This document shows positions 1 through 7,999 of a stretch of DNA of 64,000 nucleotides, piece after piece. The position numbers were made by a program, and so were the translations under genes. Origin of the DNA: Methylovirgula sp. (GTDB lineage Bacteria > Pseudomonadota > Alphaproteobacteria > Rhizobiales > Beijerinckiaceae). The notes beneath the pieces were generated by a model, which saw only the letters and a program-made list of their open reading frames with translations, was not told the DNA's origin and searched no databases. Position 1 is the stretch's first letter. Every line of letters starts with the position of its first letter. Where the stretch lies: positions 3,098,501-3,162,500 of the forward strand of contig NZ_JBBCGP010000001.1 of the NCBI RefSeq assembly GCF_037200945.1, read 5' to 3'.

Positions 1-1
1 G

Positions 2-478
2 GCGATCATCTTCGCGGCCGCGCGGATCGACCATATCGACCATACGATCGCGCCGGCGCTTGCGGCCAACAAATGGGTCGTCTGCGACCGCTTCGCCGAT
101 TCGACGCGCGCCTATCAAGGCGCGCTCGGTGGCCTCGATCTGGGCTTTCTGCGCGCGCTCGAGCGCGTGACCGTCGGCGACACGCGCCCCGATCTGACGC
201 TGATCTTCGATCTGCCGCCCGAGATCGGATTGGCACGGGCCGCCGCGCGGCGTGGCACGGGGCAGGCGTCCGACCGGTTTGAAGGCGAAGGGCTCGCCTT
301 CCACGAAGCTTTGCGCAAGGCCTATCTCGCAATCGCCGCCGCGGAACCCGAGCGATGCGTCCTCGTGGATGCGGACCACAGTGAAGAGGAAGTTGCGCAG
401 GCGATCTGGGATACGGTCAGCTACAGGCTGTTCGAATCCCAGCCCGAGCCCGAATCCGAGGCTCTGAATGGCGCGTAA
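2..478 (+). CDS. tmk: thymidylate kinase, 3' part (5' end outside window)
   Basis: Thymidylate kinase phosphorylates dTMP to dTDP for DNA synthesis in the cytoplasm. The reading frame is open from base 2, so only about 158 C-terminal residues are visible. The stretch VCDRFADSTRAYQG carries the DR(Y/F)-x-DS signature of the family, and the Arg-rich segment ARAAARRG followed by DRFE is the LID region. The N-terminal P-loop lies upstream of the window. The gene overlaps the start of holB by 11 bases, which indicates translational coupling in a tmk-holB-metG-tatD run that is standard in alphaproteobacteria. The last dozen residues are acidic and poorly structured. Confidence 0.93.
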   Translation, partial: AIIFAAARIDHIDHTIAPALAANKWVVCDRFADSTRAYQGALGGLDLGFLRALERVTVGDTRPDLTLIFDLPPEIGLARAAARRGTGQASDRFEGEGLAFHEALRKAYLAIAAAEPERCVLVDADHSEEEVAQAIWDTVSYRLFESQPEPESEALNGA

Positions 479-1547
479 GCCGCTGCTCGAAGCTGCGCCT
501 GAAGCCGACCGCATCGAGGCGACACCACACCCGCGCGAAACTCTGGATTTTTTCGGCCACCACGACGCGGAGCAGGGCCTGCTTAACGCCTACCGCGCCG
601 GCCGTCTGGCGCAGGCCTATGCCATTGGCGGCCAGCCGGGCATCGGCAAGGCGACGCTCGCCTGGCGCCTTGCCCGCTTCCTGCTTGCCCATCCGGACCC
701 AACGGCCCGAGAGGTTCAGCAGGCCGATGATCTGAGCATCAACGCGGATGATCCGGTTATGCATAAGATCGCCGCGCTTTCGCACGGCGATGTCGTCCTG
801 CTGCGGCGAGAGTGGAACGAAAAATCGAAACGCCATTACACCGAGATCCGCGTCGATGATGTCCGCCAGGCGTCGCATCTGTTTCGCTCCGCCTCTGCGG
901 CGGGGGGCTATCGCATCTGCATTGTCGATTCTGCCGACGATCTGAATAATTCGGCCGCCAATGCGCTTCTGAAGCTCGTCGAGGAACCGCCGCCGCGCTC
1001 GCTCTTTCTCATCGTGTCGCATCGTCCAGCGCTGCTGCTGCCGACCTTACGCTCGCGCTCGCAGATGCTGATGCTGCGGCCGCTCGAAACCGAAGAGATT
1101 TTGCGCGTCATCGAATCGCTCGGTGAACCCTGGACGGACGCCGACGACACCGAACGCCGGACTGCGGCCGAACGCGCGCATGGCTCCGTCGGGACGGCGC
1201 TGAGCCTTCTCGCCGATGAAGGGATCGCGCTCGATAATCAAGTTCGGGCATTACTCGGCGCGTTGCCGGCGCTCGATTGGCGCGCGGTTCACGCGCTGGC
1301 CGACCGGATCACAGGCCGCGATCAGACGGCTGATTGCGACCGGGTCATGACCGCCGTCGTCGATTGGATCGACGAGAGGCTGCGTGCTGAGGCGTCGTCC
1401 GGGGCGGCTCGCCTTGCACCCTTGGCAGAGGTGTGGGAAAAAGCCGCCGACGCGGCGCGGGAAGCCGAGGCTCTCAATCTCGACAAGCGGCCCGTCATCC
1501 TGTCGATTTTTGCCGAACTCGCGGCGGCCAGGGCGCTTTCCGCCTAG
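468..1547 (+). CDS. holB: DNA polymerase III delta' subunit
   Basis: Delta' is the stator of the clamp loader that places the beta clamp on DNA. The 359-residue protein has a P-loop-like GQPGIGKATL near residues 54-63, a Walker B-like CIVDSADDLN, and the sensor region NSAANALLKLVEEPPPRS followed by TLRSRSQ, which corresponds to the SRC motif with Ser in place of Cys. The zinc-module cysteines of the E. coli protein are absent between Walker A and Walker B. The ATG lies inside the end of tmk, so the two are probably co-translated. The product is close to the usual alphaproteobacterial length. Confidence 0.93.
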   Translation: MARKPLLEAAPEADRIEATPHPRETLDFFGHHDAEQGLLNAYRAGRLAQAYAIGGQPGIGKATLAWRLARFLLAHPDPTAREVQQADDLSINADDPVMHKIAALSHGDVVLLRREWNEKSKRHYTEIRVDDVRQASHLFRSASAAGGYRICIVDSADDLNNSAANALLKLVEEPPPRSLFLIVSHRPALLLPTLRSRSQMLMLRPLETEEILRVIESLGEPWTDADDTERRTAAERAHGSVGTALSLLADEGIALDNQVRALLGALPALDWRAVHALADRITGRDQTADCDRVMTAVVDWIDERLRAEASSGAARLAPLAEVWEKAADAAREAEALNLDKRPVILSIFAELAAARALSA

Positions 1548-1567
1548 GCCCCGTCGAAGCATGGCGA

Positions 1568-1617
1568 GAGTGGGATGCGAGAAAGTGGATACCGGTTTTT
1601 CGCGAGAATCCCACTCC
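1568..1617. repeat. dispersed palindromic repeat, copy 1
   Basis: The segment begins GAGTGGGAT and ends ATCCCACTC, enclosing AAAGTGGATACCGG followed by TTTTTCGCG. The same core is found at 34887-34935 and, in the other orientation and more diverged, at 18778-18822. All three copies are intergenic. It fills most of the holB-metG gap. The type resembles intergenic repeats known from Rhizobiales genomes. Whether it is a transcript stabiliser, terminator or passive repeat cannot be told here. Confidence 0.75.
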
Positions 1618-1691
1618 AAATTATTAAAATCGATCACGTTTATTATTTCGGATCGCGTCGATCCGAAATCATCGTGATCTAATGAGTGAGC

Positions 1692-3248
1692 ATGGCTGAG
1701 CGCCCAACCTTCTACATCACGACTGCGATCCCTTACGCCAATGGCGCGCCGCACATCGGCCACGCCTACGAGCGTATCGCGACCGACGCCATCCAGCGCT
1801 TCAAGCGTCTCGATGGTGAGGACGTCCTGTTCTGCACCGGCATGGACGAACACGGGCAGAAGATGCAGCAGACGGCGGCGCGCGAAGGCATCACACCGCT
1901 TCAGCTTGCCGACCGCACGGCGGCGCAATTCGCGGCAATGGGCGCAGCGCTCAATGCCGAGGCCGATGTCATCGTGCGGACGACCAGCGCGGCGCATCGT
2001 GAGGCTGCGCAGGACATCTGGCGCCGCATGGCCGCCAATGGCGATATCTACATCTCAAAATATCCCGGCTGGTATTCGGTCCGCGACGAAGCCTTTTTCG
2101 ACGAATCCGAACTCACCAAAGGGGAGGGCGGCAAATATTTGGCGCCGAGCGGCGCGCCGGTCGAATGGGTTGAGGAAGAGAGCTATTACTTCAAGCTTTC
2201 CGCCTACCAGAAGCGGCTGCTCGCGCATTATCGCGACAATCCGAACTTCATCGTGCCGGAGACCTATCGCAACGAAATCGTCGCCTTTGTCGAACGCGGC
2301 CTGACCGATCTCTCGATCAGCCGTTCGACCTTCAACTGGGGCATTCCCGTGCCCGGCGATCCGAAGCATGTGATGTATGTCTGGGTCGATGCGTTGACAA
2401 ATTACATCACGGGCACCGGCTATCCCTGGCAACAGGACACGTCGCGGAAAAAGTTCTGGCCGGCTGACGCACATGTCATCGGCAAGGACATCACCCGCTT
2501 TCACGCGATTTATTGGCCGGCTTTCCTGATGTCGGCCGGGATCGACGTGCCGAAGCAGATCGTCGTGCACGGCTTTCTGTTCAACCGCGGCGAGAAAATG
2601 TCGAAGTCTGTCGGCAATGTCATCAGCCCGGCCGATCTTATCGCGACCTATGGCGTCGATCCGTTGCGCTATTTCTTCCTGCGCGAAGTGCCGTTCGGCC
2701 AGGACGGCAATTATTCGCATGAATCGATCGTCAACCGCATCAACGCCGACCTCGCAAACGATCTCGGCAATCTGGCGCAGCGCTCACTGTCGATGATCGG
2801 CAAGAATTTCGGTGGCAAGCTGCCGGTGCTGGGCGCTTTCACTGAGGCAGACAAAGCGATCCTCGATTCGGCCGACGCGCTTTTGGGGAAGGCCCGCGAG
2901 GCGATGAAAGGCTTTGCGCTGCATACGATTCTTGCCGATATCTGGCGCGTCGTCGGCGATGCCAATCGCTATTTTGCCTCGGAAGAGCCCTGGACGAAAA
3001 AGAAGACCGATCCCGAACGGATGGGCACGATCCTTTACGTCACAGCACAGGTGCTGAGGATCGTTGCCATCCTCGCGCAGCCTTTCACGCCGCAGGGAGC
3101 CGAGCGGCTGCTCGATCTGCTCGCCGTGGCGCCGGAGCACCGCGGTTTCGTCTTTGCGCAACAAGCCGACAAGGATCCGCCTGGCCGCACGCTGCCTGAA
3201 CCTTCGCCGGTCTTCCCGCGTTATGTCGAAGAACCAGCCCAGCCATGA
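1692..3248 (+). CDS. metG: methionyl-tRNA synthetase
   Basis: Class I synthetase charging initiator and elongator tRNA-Met. The 518-residue protein starts MAERPTFYITTAIPYANG, has the HIGH motif at residues 21-24 and KMSKS at about 302-306. No zinc-knuckle cysteines are seen in the connective region (YPGWYSVRDEAFF), so it belongs to the zinc-free type, and the C-terminal tRNA-binding extension of the E. coli enzyme is absent. A GTG two codons upstream (1686) is an alternative start. The ATG at 1692 was chosen because the family consensus begins right there. It overlaps tatD by four bases. Confidence 0.96.
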   Translation: MAERPTFYITTAIPYANGAPHIGHAYERIATDAIQRFKRLDGEDVLFCTGMDEHGQKMQQTAAREGITPLQLADRTAAQFAAMGAALNAEADVIVRTTSAAHREAAQDIWRRMAANGDIYISKYPGWYSVRDEAFFDESELTKGEGGKYLAPSGAPVEWVEEESYYFKLSAYQKRLLAHYRDNPNFIVPETYRNEIVAFVERGLTDLSISRSTFNWGIPVPGDPKHVMYVWVDALTNYITGTGYPWQQDTSRKKFWPADAHVIGKDITRFHAIYWPAFLMSAGIDVPKQIVVHGFLFNRGEKMSKSVGNVISPADLIATYGVDPLRYFFLREVPFGQDGNYSHESIVNRINADLANDLGNLAQRSLSMIGKNFGGKLPVLGAFTEADKAILDSADALLGKAREAMKGFALHTILADIWRVVGDANRYFASEEPWTKKKTDPERMGTILYVTAQVLRIVAILAQPFTPQGAERLLDLLAVAPEHRGFVFAQQADKDPPGRTLPEPSPVFPRYVEEPAQP

Positions 3249-4042
3249 TGTTGATCGACTCGCATTGTCATCTCGATTTTCCTGACTTTGCCGCCGAGCG
3301 CGACAATGTCGTCGCACGCGCGCGGGCCGCGGGCGTCAAGCGCATGATCACCATTTCGACGCTGGTTTCGAAGTTCGCCGAAATCCGTGCGCTGGCCGAA
3401 ACCTATGACGACGTCTATTGCACGGTCGGCACGCATCCGATGAATGCCAATGCCGAACAGGTTTCGGTCGAAGACCTCGTCGCGCTGGCGCAATATGAAA
3501 AATGCGTTGGCATCGGCGAAGCCGGGCTCGATTATCATTACGACGACACGCCGCGCGACCTCGCCGCGCAAGTTTTTCGCACGCATATCACCGCCGCGCG
3601 CGAGACCGGACTGCCGCTCATCATCCACGCGCGCGATGCCGACGCGGACATGGCCGCGATCCTAGAAGACGAAATGGGGAAGGGGCCGTTCAAGGCGGTC
3701 CTGCACTGCTTCACGTCGACCCGCACACTCGCCGAAACCGGTCTCGCGCTTGGGCTCTACGTGTCCTTTTCCGGCATCGTGACGTTCAAGAATTCGGACG
3801 AATTGCGCGCCATCGCCGGTGACGTGCCGGACGATCGTCTGCTCGTCGAAACCGACGCACCATTCCTTGCGCCCGTCCCTTATCGCGGCAAGCGTAACGA
3901 GCCGGCGTATGTCGCGGAAACCGCGAAAGTCATAGCCGGGGTTAGAGGCGTTACGCCGGCGGAGCTCGGTGCTCTGACCAGCGCCAATGTTCTGCGGCTG
4001 TTTTCAAAAATGCCGGCGCTCGCCGCCGCATCTGCCGCATGA
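3245..4042 (+). CDS. tatD: TatD-family metal-dependent hydrolase (YcfH-type DNase)
   Basis: TIM-barrel metallohydrolase of the TatD group, proposed to act as a DNA exonuclease in quality control. Metal ligands are visible in DSHCHLDFPDF near the N-terminus, in GIGEAGLDYHYD, in IIHARDAD, in VLHCFT and in ETDAPFLAPVPYRGKRNEP. The 265-residue length is typical. The start codon overlaps the metG stop (ATGA), and the next gene overlaps its stop in the same way, so metG, tatD and the metallo-beta-lactamase gene are translationally coupled. Confidence 0.94.
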   Translation: MMLIDSHCHLDFPDFAAERDNVVARARAAGVKRMITISTLVSKFAEIRALAETYDDVYCTVGTHPMNANAEQVSVEDLVALAQYEKCVGIGEAGLDYHYDDTPRDLAAQVFRTHITAARETGLPLIIHARDADADMAAILEDEMGKGPFKAVLHCFTSTRTLAETGLALGLYVSFSGIVTFKNSDELRAIAGDVPDDRLLVETDAPFLAPVPYRGKRNEPAYVAETAKVIAGVRGVTPAELGALTSANVLRLFSKMPALAAASAA

Positions 4043-4839
4043 GCCTGACGGTGACGATCCTCGGCTGCGGCTCGTCCGCCGGCGTTCCGCGCGTTGGGCA
4101 AGGCTGGGGCGCCTGCGATCCGAACAATCCGAAAAATCGCCGGCGCCGCTGCGCACTTTTTGTCGAGCAGACAAACGCCGAAGGCGCCAAAACGCAGGTC
4201 CTGATCGACATGGGACCGGATTTGCGCGCCCAATTGCTCGACCTCGGCGTTGATCGATTGGACGCCATTCTGCTCACTCATTCGCACGCCGACCATACGC
4301 ACGGGATCGATGAAATCCGCCCGCTTGTCATCATGCACAAGCAACGCATCGATCTTCACATGGATGCCGAGACGTCCGCCGTCGTGCGCCGCCATTTTGG
4401 CTATATTTTCGAGACGCCGACCGGCAGTTATTATCCGCCGCTGCTAAATGACCTGCGGCTGACGCCCGGTGAAAGTGTGACGATCGCCGGTCCGGGCGGC
4501 GACATCACGTTTTTGCCGTTCCGGCTACATCATGGCGAGATCGATGCGCTCGGCTTTCGAATCGGCGATTTTGCCTATTCGCCGGATTTGAACGCCATAC
4601 CGGCCGAAAGCGAAGACCACCTACATGGCCTGAAGATCTGGCTCGTCGATGCCTTGCGTTACAAGCCGCATCCGAGCCATTTCTCGGTGGCCGAGGCACT
4701 TGGTTGGATCGAGAAGCTAAAGCCGCAGCGCGCAATCCTCACGAACCTGCATACCGATCTCGACTTCGAGCAATTGCAGGCCAAACTGCCGCCGCATGTC
4801 GAGCCAGCCTTCGACGGGATGCGGATAGAGCTCTTGTGA
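4039..4839 (+). CDS. metallo-beta-lactamase fold hydrolase, PhnP-like
   Basis: A 266-residue hydrolase of the metallo-beta-lactamase fold, closest in layout to PhnP (phosphoribosyl cyclic phosphate phosphodiesterase). The N-terminus GCGSSAGVPRVGQGWGACD and the zinc motif LTHSHADHTHGIDEIRPL (HxHxDH) are typical, with later ligands in RLHHGEID, YSPDLNAIP and TNLHTDLDF. No phosphonate genes are nearby, and the constant pairing with tatD suggests a nucleic acid or nucleotide repair role; the substrate is unknown. It ends 71 bases before the insertion sequence cluster and appears intact. Confidence 0.85.
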   Translation: MSLTVTILGCGSSAGVPRVGQGWGACDPNNPKNRRRRCALFVEQTNAEGAKTQVLIDMGPDLRAQLLDLGVDRLDAILLTHSHADHTHGIDEIRPLVIMHKQRIDLHMDAETSAVVRRHFGYIFETPTGSYYPPLLNDLRLTPGESVTIAGPGGDITFLPFRLHHGEIDALGFRIGDFAYSPDLNAIPAESEDHLHGLKIWLVDALRYKPHPSHFSVAEALGWIEKLKPQRAILTNLHTDLDFEQLQAKLPPHVEPAFDGMRIELL

Positions 4840-4915
4840 TGTCTAATTTTGACCGCACCGCACTCGTGGCGGCCACAATTTCTAGTTCCATAATATTGAT
4901 TATGCGAATCACAGC

Positions 4916-4965
4916 TGTAGGCGCAATATAGAGATGACACCCCTGTGCAAGGTTCAAATGGCACT
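4916..4965 (+). repeat. left end of ISNCY copy 1
   Basis: These 50 bases are identical to 7643-7692, the left end of copy 2. They contain two direct ~20-bp units, GCGCAATATAGAGATGACAC (4921-4940) and TGCAAGGTTCAAATGGCAC (4946-4964), that share the pattern GCAA followed by ATGRCAC. These are likely transposase binding sites. Confidence 0.85.
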
Positions 4966-5000
4966 AGGCCGTCCATCAGGGTTGGCGGAGGTTGTGCCGG

Positions 5001-6461
5001 ATGGCGGTGGTGTCGATGACCGGTCGAGAGTTTTCTCGTCTCGATGTTTTGCTGGATTTGAGAGCGGGCCGGATCTCGGCTGAGGATGCCGGCGCCATGA
5101 TGGGGCTGCGGCGGCGCCAGGTTTTCCGCATTCTGGCGGGGTTTCGGAAGGATGGCGCAAGGAGTCTGGTCTCGAAGCGCCGCGGGAAGCCGAGCAATAA
5201 TCGCTTGCCTACAGAGGTCCGTGATCTCGTCATGGCGGTCGTCACGGAGCGCTATGCCGACTTTGGGCCGACTTTGGCGGCCGAGAAGCTCTCAGAGCAG
5301 CACGGCTACAGGGTGTCTCGTGAGACCCTGCGTAAATGGATGATCGAAGACGGTCTGTGGCTTCGCCGCAAGGATCGGCGGAAGATTGTTCACCAGCCGC
5401 GGCACCGGCGTGATTGCCTCGGCGAGCTGGTTCAGATCGATGGGTGCGAGCATTGGTGGTTCGAAGAACGCGGGCCGCAATGCACCCTGCTCGTCTTTGT
5501 GGACGATGCCACGAGCCGGATCATGCAACTGAAGTTTGTGGCGAGCGAGAGCGCGTTTGCCTATTTCCAGGCGACTCGTGAGTATCTTGAGCGCCATGGG
5601 AAGCCGACCGCGTTCTACAGCGATAAGCATTCCGTGTTTCGGGTGTCGAAGACGCACGCCGCCGGCGGCGATGGCATGACGCAGTTCGGCCGGGCTTTGC
5701 ACGAGTTGAACATCGATATTCTTTGCGCGAACTCGTCGCAGGCAAAGGGCCGAGTCGAGCGGGCTCATCAGACGCTGCAGGACCGCCTGGTGAAAGAGCT
5801 TCGATTGGCCCGCATCAGCGATATTGACGCTGCCAACGCCTTCCTGGACTGGTTTACAGCTGACTATAATGCCCGCTTTGGCAAGCTGCCACGCAACGAC
5901 AAAAACCTTCATCGGCCGTTGGGTCCCGCGGATGACCTGGACGGCAGCTTTGCCTGGCGTGAGGAACGAACGGTCACTTTCAATCTGACGGTTCAATATG
6001 ATCGTGTGATGTTTCTTCTGGAGCCAAACGAGGTTACGCGAGGGCTCGCGCGCAAGCGTGTCTGGATCTATGACTTCCCGGATGGGCGTGTTGAGGTTCG
6101 CCACAACGGCAAGTCCCTGCCCTATACGACGTTTGATCGTGTTGCGAGGATTGATCAAGGGCCGATCGTCGAGAACAAGCGGTTGAGTGAAGCCCTCAAT
6201 ATTTGCCGGGAGCTTCAAGCAAATATACCGCTAAAGACGCGTAGCCGTAGCGCGCCGAGGCGCAGCGGCCAGACGAACCATATGTTCGTGCCGGCGGAGG
6301 CAAAAGAGCCGGTCGTACCGAAAGTCGGGAGTCCGATCGGGCCGATCGGCGCCGGCGGGCGTCTTGATGCAGCAATGGCATTGGCTCAACAGATAGCGGC
6401 AAAACATTCCGCACAGGGCAAGCGACCACTGCAGGACCGGAGACTTTCGTCGTCTGAATAA
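5001..6461 (+). CDS. ISNCY-family (IS1202 group) transposase, copy 1
   Basis: A DDE transposase of 486 residues. The N-terminal helix-turn-helix (SAEDAGAMMGLRRRQVFRIL) is followed by a second DNA-binding segment (SRETLRKWMIEDGLW) and a retroviral-integrase type core. D, D and E are visible in LVQIDGCEHWW, FYSDKHSVFRV and SSQAKGRVERAHQTLQDR. It is nearly the same protein as the product of 11569-13038, with scattered substitutions, and diverges most in the last 60 residues. The ATG at 5001 was chosen by comparison with copy 2; an upstream GTG at 4992 is possible. The gene is intact. Confidence 0.92.
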   Translation: MAVVSMTGREFSRLDVLLDLRAGRISAEDAGAMMGLRRRQVFRILAGFRKDGARSLVSKRRGKPSNNRLPTEVRDLVMAVVTERYADFGPTLAAEKLSEQHGYRVSRETLRKWMIEDGLWLRRKDRRKIVHQPRHRRDCLGELVQIDGCEHWWFEERGPQCTLLVFVDDATSRIMQLKFVASESAFAYFQATREYLERHGKPTAFYSDKHSVFRVSKTHAAGGDGMTQFGRALHELNIDILCANSSQAKGRVERAHQTLQDRLVKELRLARISDIDAANAFLDWFTADYNARFGKLPRNDKNLHRPLGPADDLDGSFAWREERTVTFNLTVQYDRVMFLLEPNEVTRGLARKRVWIYDFPDGRVEVRHNGKSLPYTTFDRVARIDQGPIVENKRLSEALNICRELQANIPLKTRSRSAPRRSGQTNHMFVPAEAKEPVVPKVGSPIGPIGAGGRLDAAMALAQQIAAKHSAQGKRPLQDRRLSSSE

Positions 6462-6466
6462 GTGGT

Positions 6467-7093
6467 TTAGTCGGCGATTCCGCTACCTGCTTTTCGTTTG
6501 ACTGTGTCTGTCCAATTACTTCTGGTTCGTCCTGTTCTGCCGATTAGAGCTGGTCTGTCGGCAGCGTAGCGGGCAACACGTCTGCCGCTCTTGGCCTCGA
6601 TGTCGCTGATTATCGTTTGCGCAGAAGGGATGAGATTCATGTTTTCGAGGGTTTGCAGAAAAGGTCTCGTGGACAGGACATGGACACTGCGATCGAGCCT
6701 GGTATCTCCGAATGGGCCGTCTTCCGTTAGTATAAGGCTTATCGTTTCCGATCCGTAACGGCGCGGCGCTTGAACTATGAACCAGGAGATTGCTGCGTCT
6801 CCGAGGCCTTCCGTTGCATGGGGCTCGATGCCCGCAATTTCTCTTTCGACAGCTTCATGATAAGCGCCGATAATTGGGCTCTTGATGATATCTATCTTAT
6901 CTTTGTTACCGGCGAACCAGTGTTTAAGTTCAGGCTCGCCGGGTGAGTCTGGTTTTCTAAGGCATTCTTCTCTAACGATGTCGAGAACGTGGATCGGTAC
7001 TCCGAAAAGATTGAGGAGATCCGTCCGTTCAGCAATCGCGAGACTTATGAGCGGTCCACTGTCGGCAACGACGAGTGTGATTGGTTTAGGCAC
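6467..7093 (-). CDS. PIN-domain-like toxin, IS passenger
   Basis: A 208-residue protein whose N-terminus (TLVVADSGPLISLAIAERTDLL) has the first acidic residue and hydrophobic pattern of PIN ribonucleases of the DUF3368 type, with further acidic positions in EGLGDAAISWF and TEDGPFGD. PIN toxins cleave RNA. The GTG start at 7093 overlaps the upstream small gene by 8 bases, the arrangement expected of an antitoxin-toxin pair; a longer form from ATG 7159 would lie inside that gene. It converges on the transposase gene, 5 bases away, and lies between the IS ends. The final 40 residues are basic. The toxin role is inferred, not shown. Confidence 0.6.
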   Translation of the reverse strand: MPKPITLVVADSGPLISLAIAERTDLLNLFGVPIHVLDIVREECLRKPDSPGEPELKHWFAGNKDKIDIIKSPIIGAYHEAVEREIAGIEPHATEGLGDAAISWFIVQAPRRYGSETISLILTEDGPFGDTRLDRSVHVLSTRPFLQTLENMNLIPSAQTIISDIEAKSGRRVARYAADRPALIGRTGRTRSNWTDTVKRKAGSGIAD

Positions 7094-7358
7094 GTTGCGC
7101 CTCGGTTTGTCTTTTCGTGGCCAAAGTAAGTTTTTTGCGAATGGCCTTAGTTGCGGCATCTGACGCCGCTTGTTCGGCGGTCAGTAGATGTCTGCGCAAG
7201 CGCACGCCGCTGCTGGCTGCCGCCGCGTAAAGATCTCCGACTGTGTCCAGACCTGCCCGGCGCATGGCCCTTCTGGCTGTTAAGGAGCCCGACTGCCAGG
7301 CGGTCAGAATATCGTACAGGGACTCCGGCATGACCGGATCTGTCGCTTTGGATTCCAT
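7086..7358 (-). CDS. small putative antitoxin, IS passenger
   Basis: A 90-residue protein starting MESKATDPVMPESLYDIL after the ribosome binding site GAGG. It is largely helical with the pattern SLTARRAMRRAGLDTVGDLY, followed by a basic tail. I do not recognise the family. Its position directly before, and overlapping, a PIN-domain gene fits an antitoxin. A good sigma-70 type promoter lies 62 bases upstream (7420-7448). Confidence 0.55.
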   Translation of the reverse strand: MESKATDPVMPESLYDILTAWQSGSLTARRAMRRAGLDTVGDLYAAAASSGVRLRRHLLTAEQAASDAATKAIRKKLTLATKRQTEAQRA

Positions 7359-7419
7359 TTTTGCCTCGAAAGGTTGATTTTTTGGGGGCAGAGCGATTTT
7401 GCCCGCAGAAACTAGAACA

Positions 7420-7448
7420 ATAATAGAACATCATCGATTTTTGGTCAA
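7420..7448 (-). promoter_or_regulatory. sigma-70-like promoter of the PIN/antitoxin pair
   Basis: On the minus strand TTGACC and TATTAT are separated by exactly 17 bases, a near-consensus promoter in an AT-rich patch. It drives the two passenger genes on the minus strand. Confidence 0.65.
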
Positions 7449-7476
7449 TGAAGCTCTCTGGGGGAGATCGCACCAG

Positions 7477-7637
7477 TTCTGCCTTTAGGGAGGCTATCCC
7501 ACCGCAAGGCGGCTCGCTCGCTGCGGCACTATATGGGGCGCGCTTCGCTCGCGGCCTGCTAGGTTTGTGCCTTATGAAGGTCTTCCAGTGCCATCTCTAT
7601 TTTGCGCCCGGAGTGCCATTTTAAGATTGCTCCGACA
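7477..7637 (+). repeat. right end of ISNCY copy 1
   Basis: These 161 bases align without gaps to 14017-14177, the right end of copy 2. Two inverted ~20-bp units (7588-7607 and 7613-7630) match the left-end units in reverse orientation. The segment before them is also conserved and stays open as a short reading frame in both copies; I see no proven product. Confidence 0.8.
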
Positions 7638-7642
7638 ACAGC

Positions 7643-7692
7643 TGTAGGCGCAATATAGAGATGACACCCCTGTGCAAGGTTCAAATGGCACT
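7643..7692 (+). repeat. left end of ISNCY copy 2
   Basis: Identical to 4916-4965 over 50 bases. It is now separated from its transposase gene by the nested elements. The next 30 bases still resemble copy 1 up to GCCAGAT (7723-7729), where IS21 entered. Confidence 0.85.
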
Positions 7693-7752
7693 CACCCGCC
7701 GATTGGGGTTGGCGGAGGTGATGCCAGATTGTCAATCGTGTGTGGACGCCCC

Positions 7753-7999
7753 GTTGGATGCAAGGGTTTTTCTATGGGTAAGGGTGTGGTCAGGCGCTTT
7801 CGTGTGTCCGGCCTCATGATGCGGCTTTTCACACGCCGCGGGCCCGTATGGGAAGTCCGCGAGCCGAGTCCAAATCGGCGTTGCGCGCTCGAAGCGCTCC
7901 GATTGACGCTGGTTTTCTCGGCTCCGTCTCATTGACCGTTTGCCCTTACCCGTTGATCGACCTGCTCACATCTCCGACGTCTTCAGCTGCGGTCGACGC
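7753..7999 (-). ncRNA. candidate guide (bridge/seek) RNA region of the IS110-type element
   Basis: About 250 bases between the transposase stop and the subterminal repeat have no convincing reading frame. IS1111-like elements are known to encode a target-recognising RNA in the non-coding part next to the transposase, on the 3' side. The position and size fit. I did not fold the RNA, and the target and donor loops are not assigned. Confidence 0.4.

Larger units (their letters stand above)
4916..7637 (+). mobile_element. ISNCY/IS1202-type insertion sequence, copy 1, with PIN toxin-antitoxin passengers
   Basis: The element begins TGTAGGCGCAAT and ends in GACA. Reading inward, the two ends match at 20 of 28 positions. 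ACAGC stands directly before it (4911-4915) and directly after it (7638-7642), giving a 5-bp target duplication. Inside are the transposase gene (5001-6461) and, on the opposite strand, two passenger genes (6467-7358). At 2722 bp it is longer than a simple one-gene IS. A second, related copy follows immediately. Confidence 0.85.

Noticed and set aside
5292..6218. Long minus-strand open frame of 308 codons, repeated at 12055-12849
   Set aside because: Antisense of the two transposase genes; conserved only because the transposases are.
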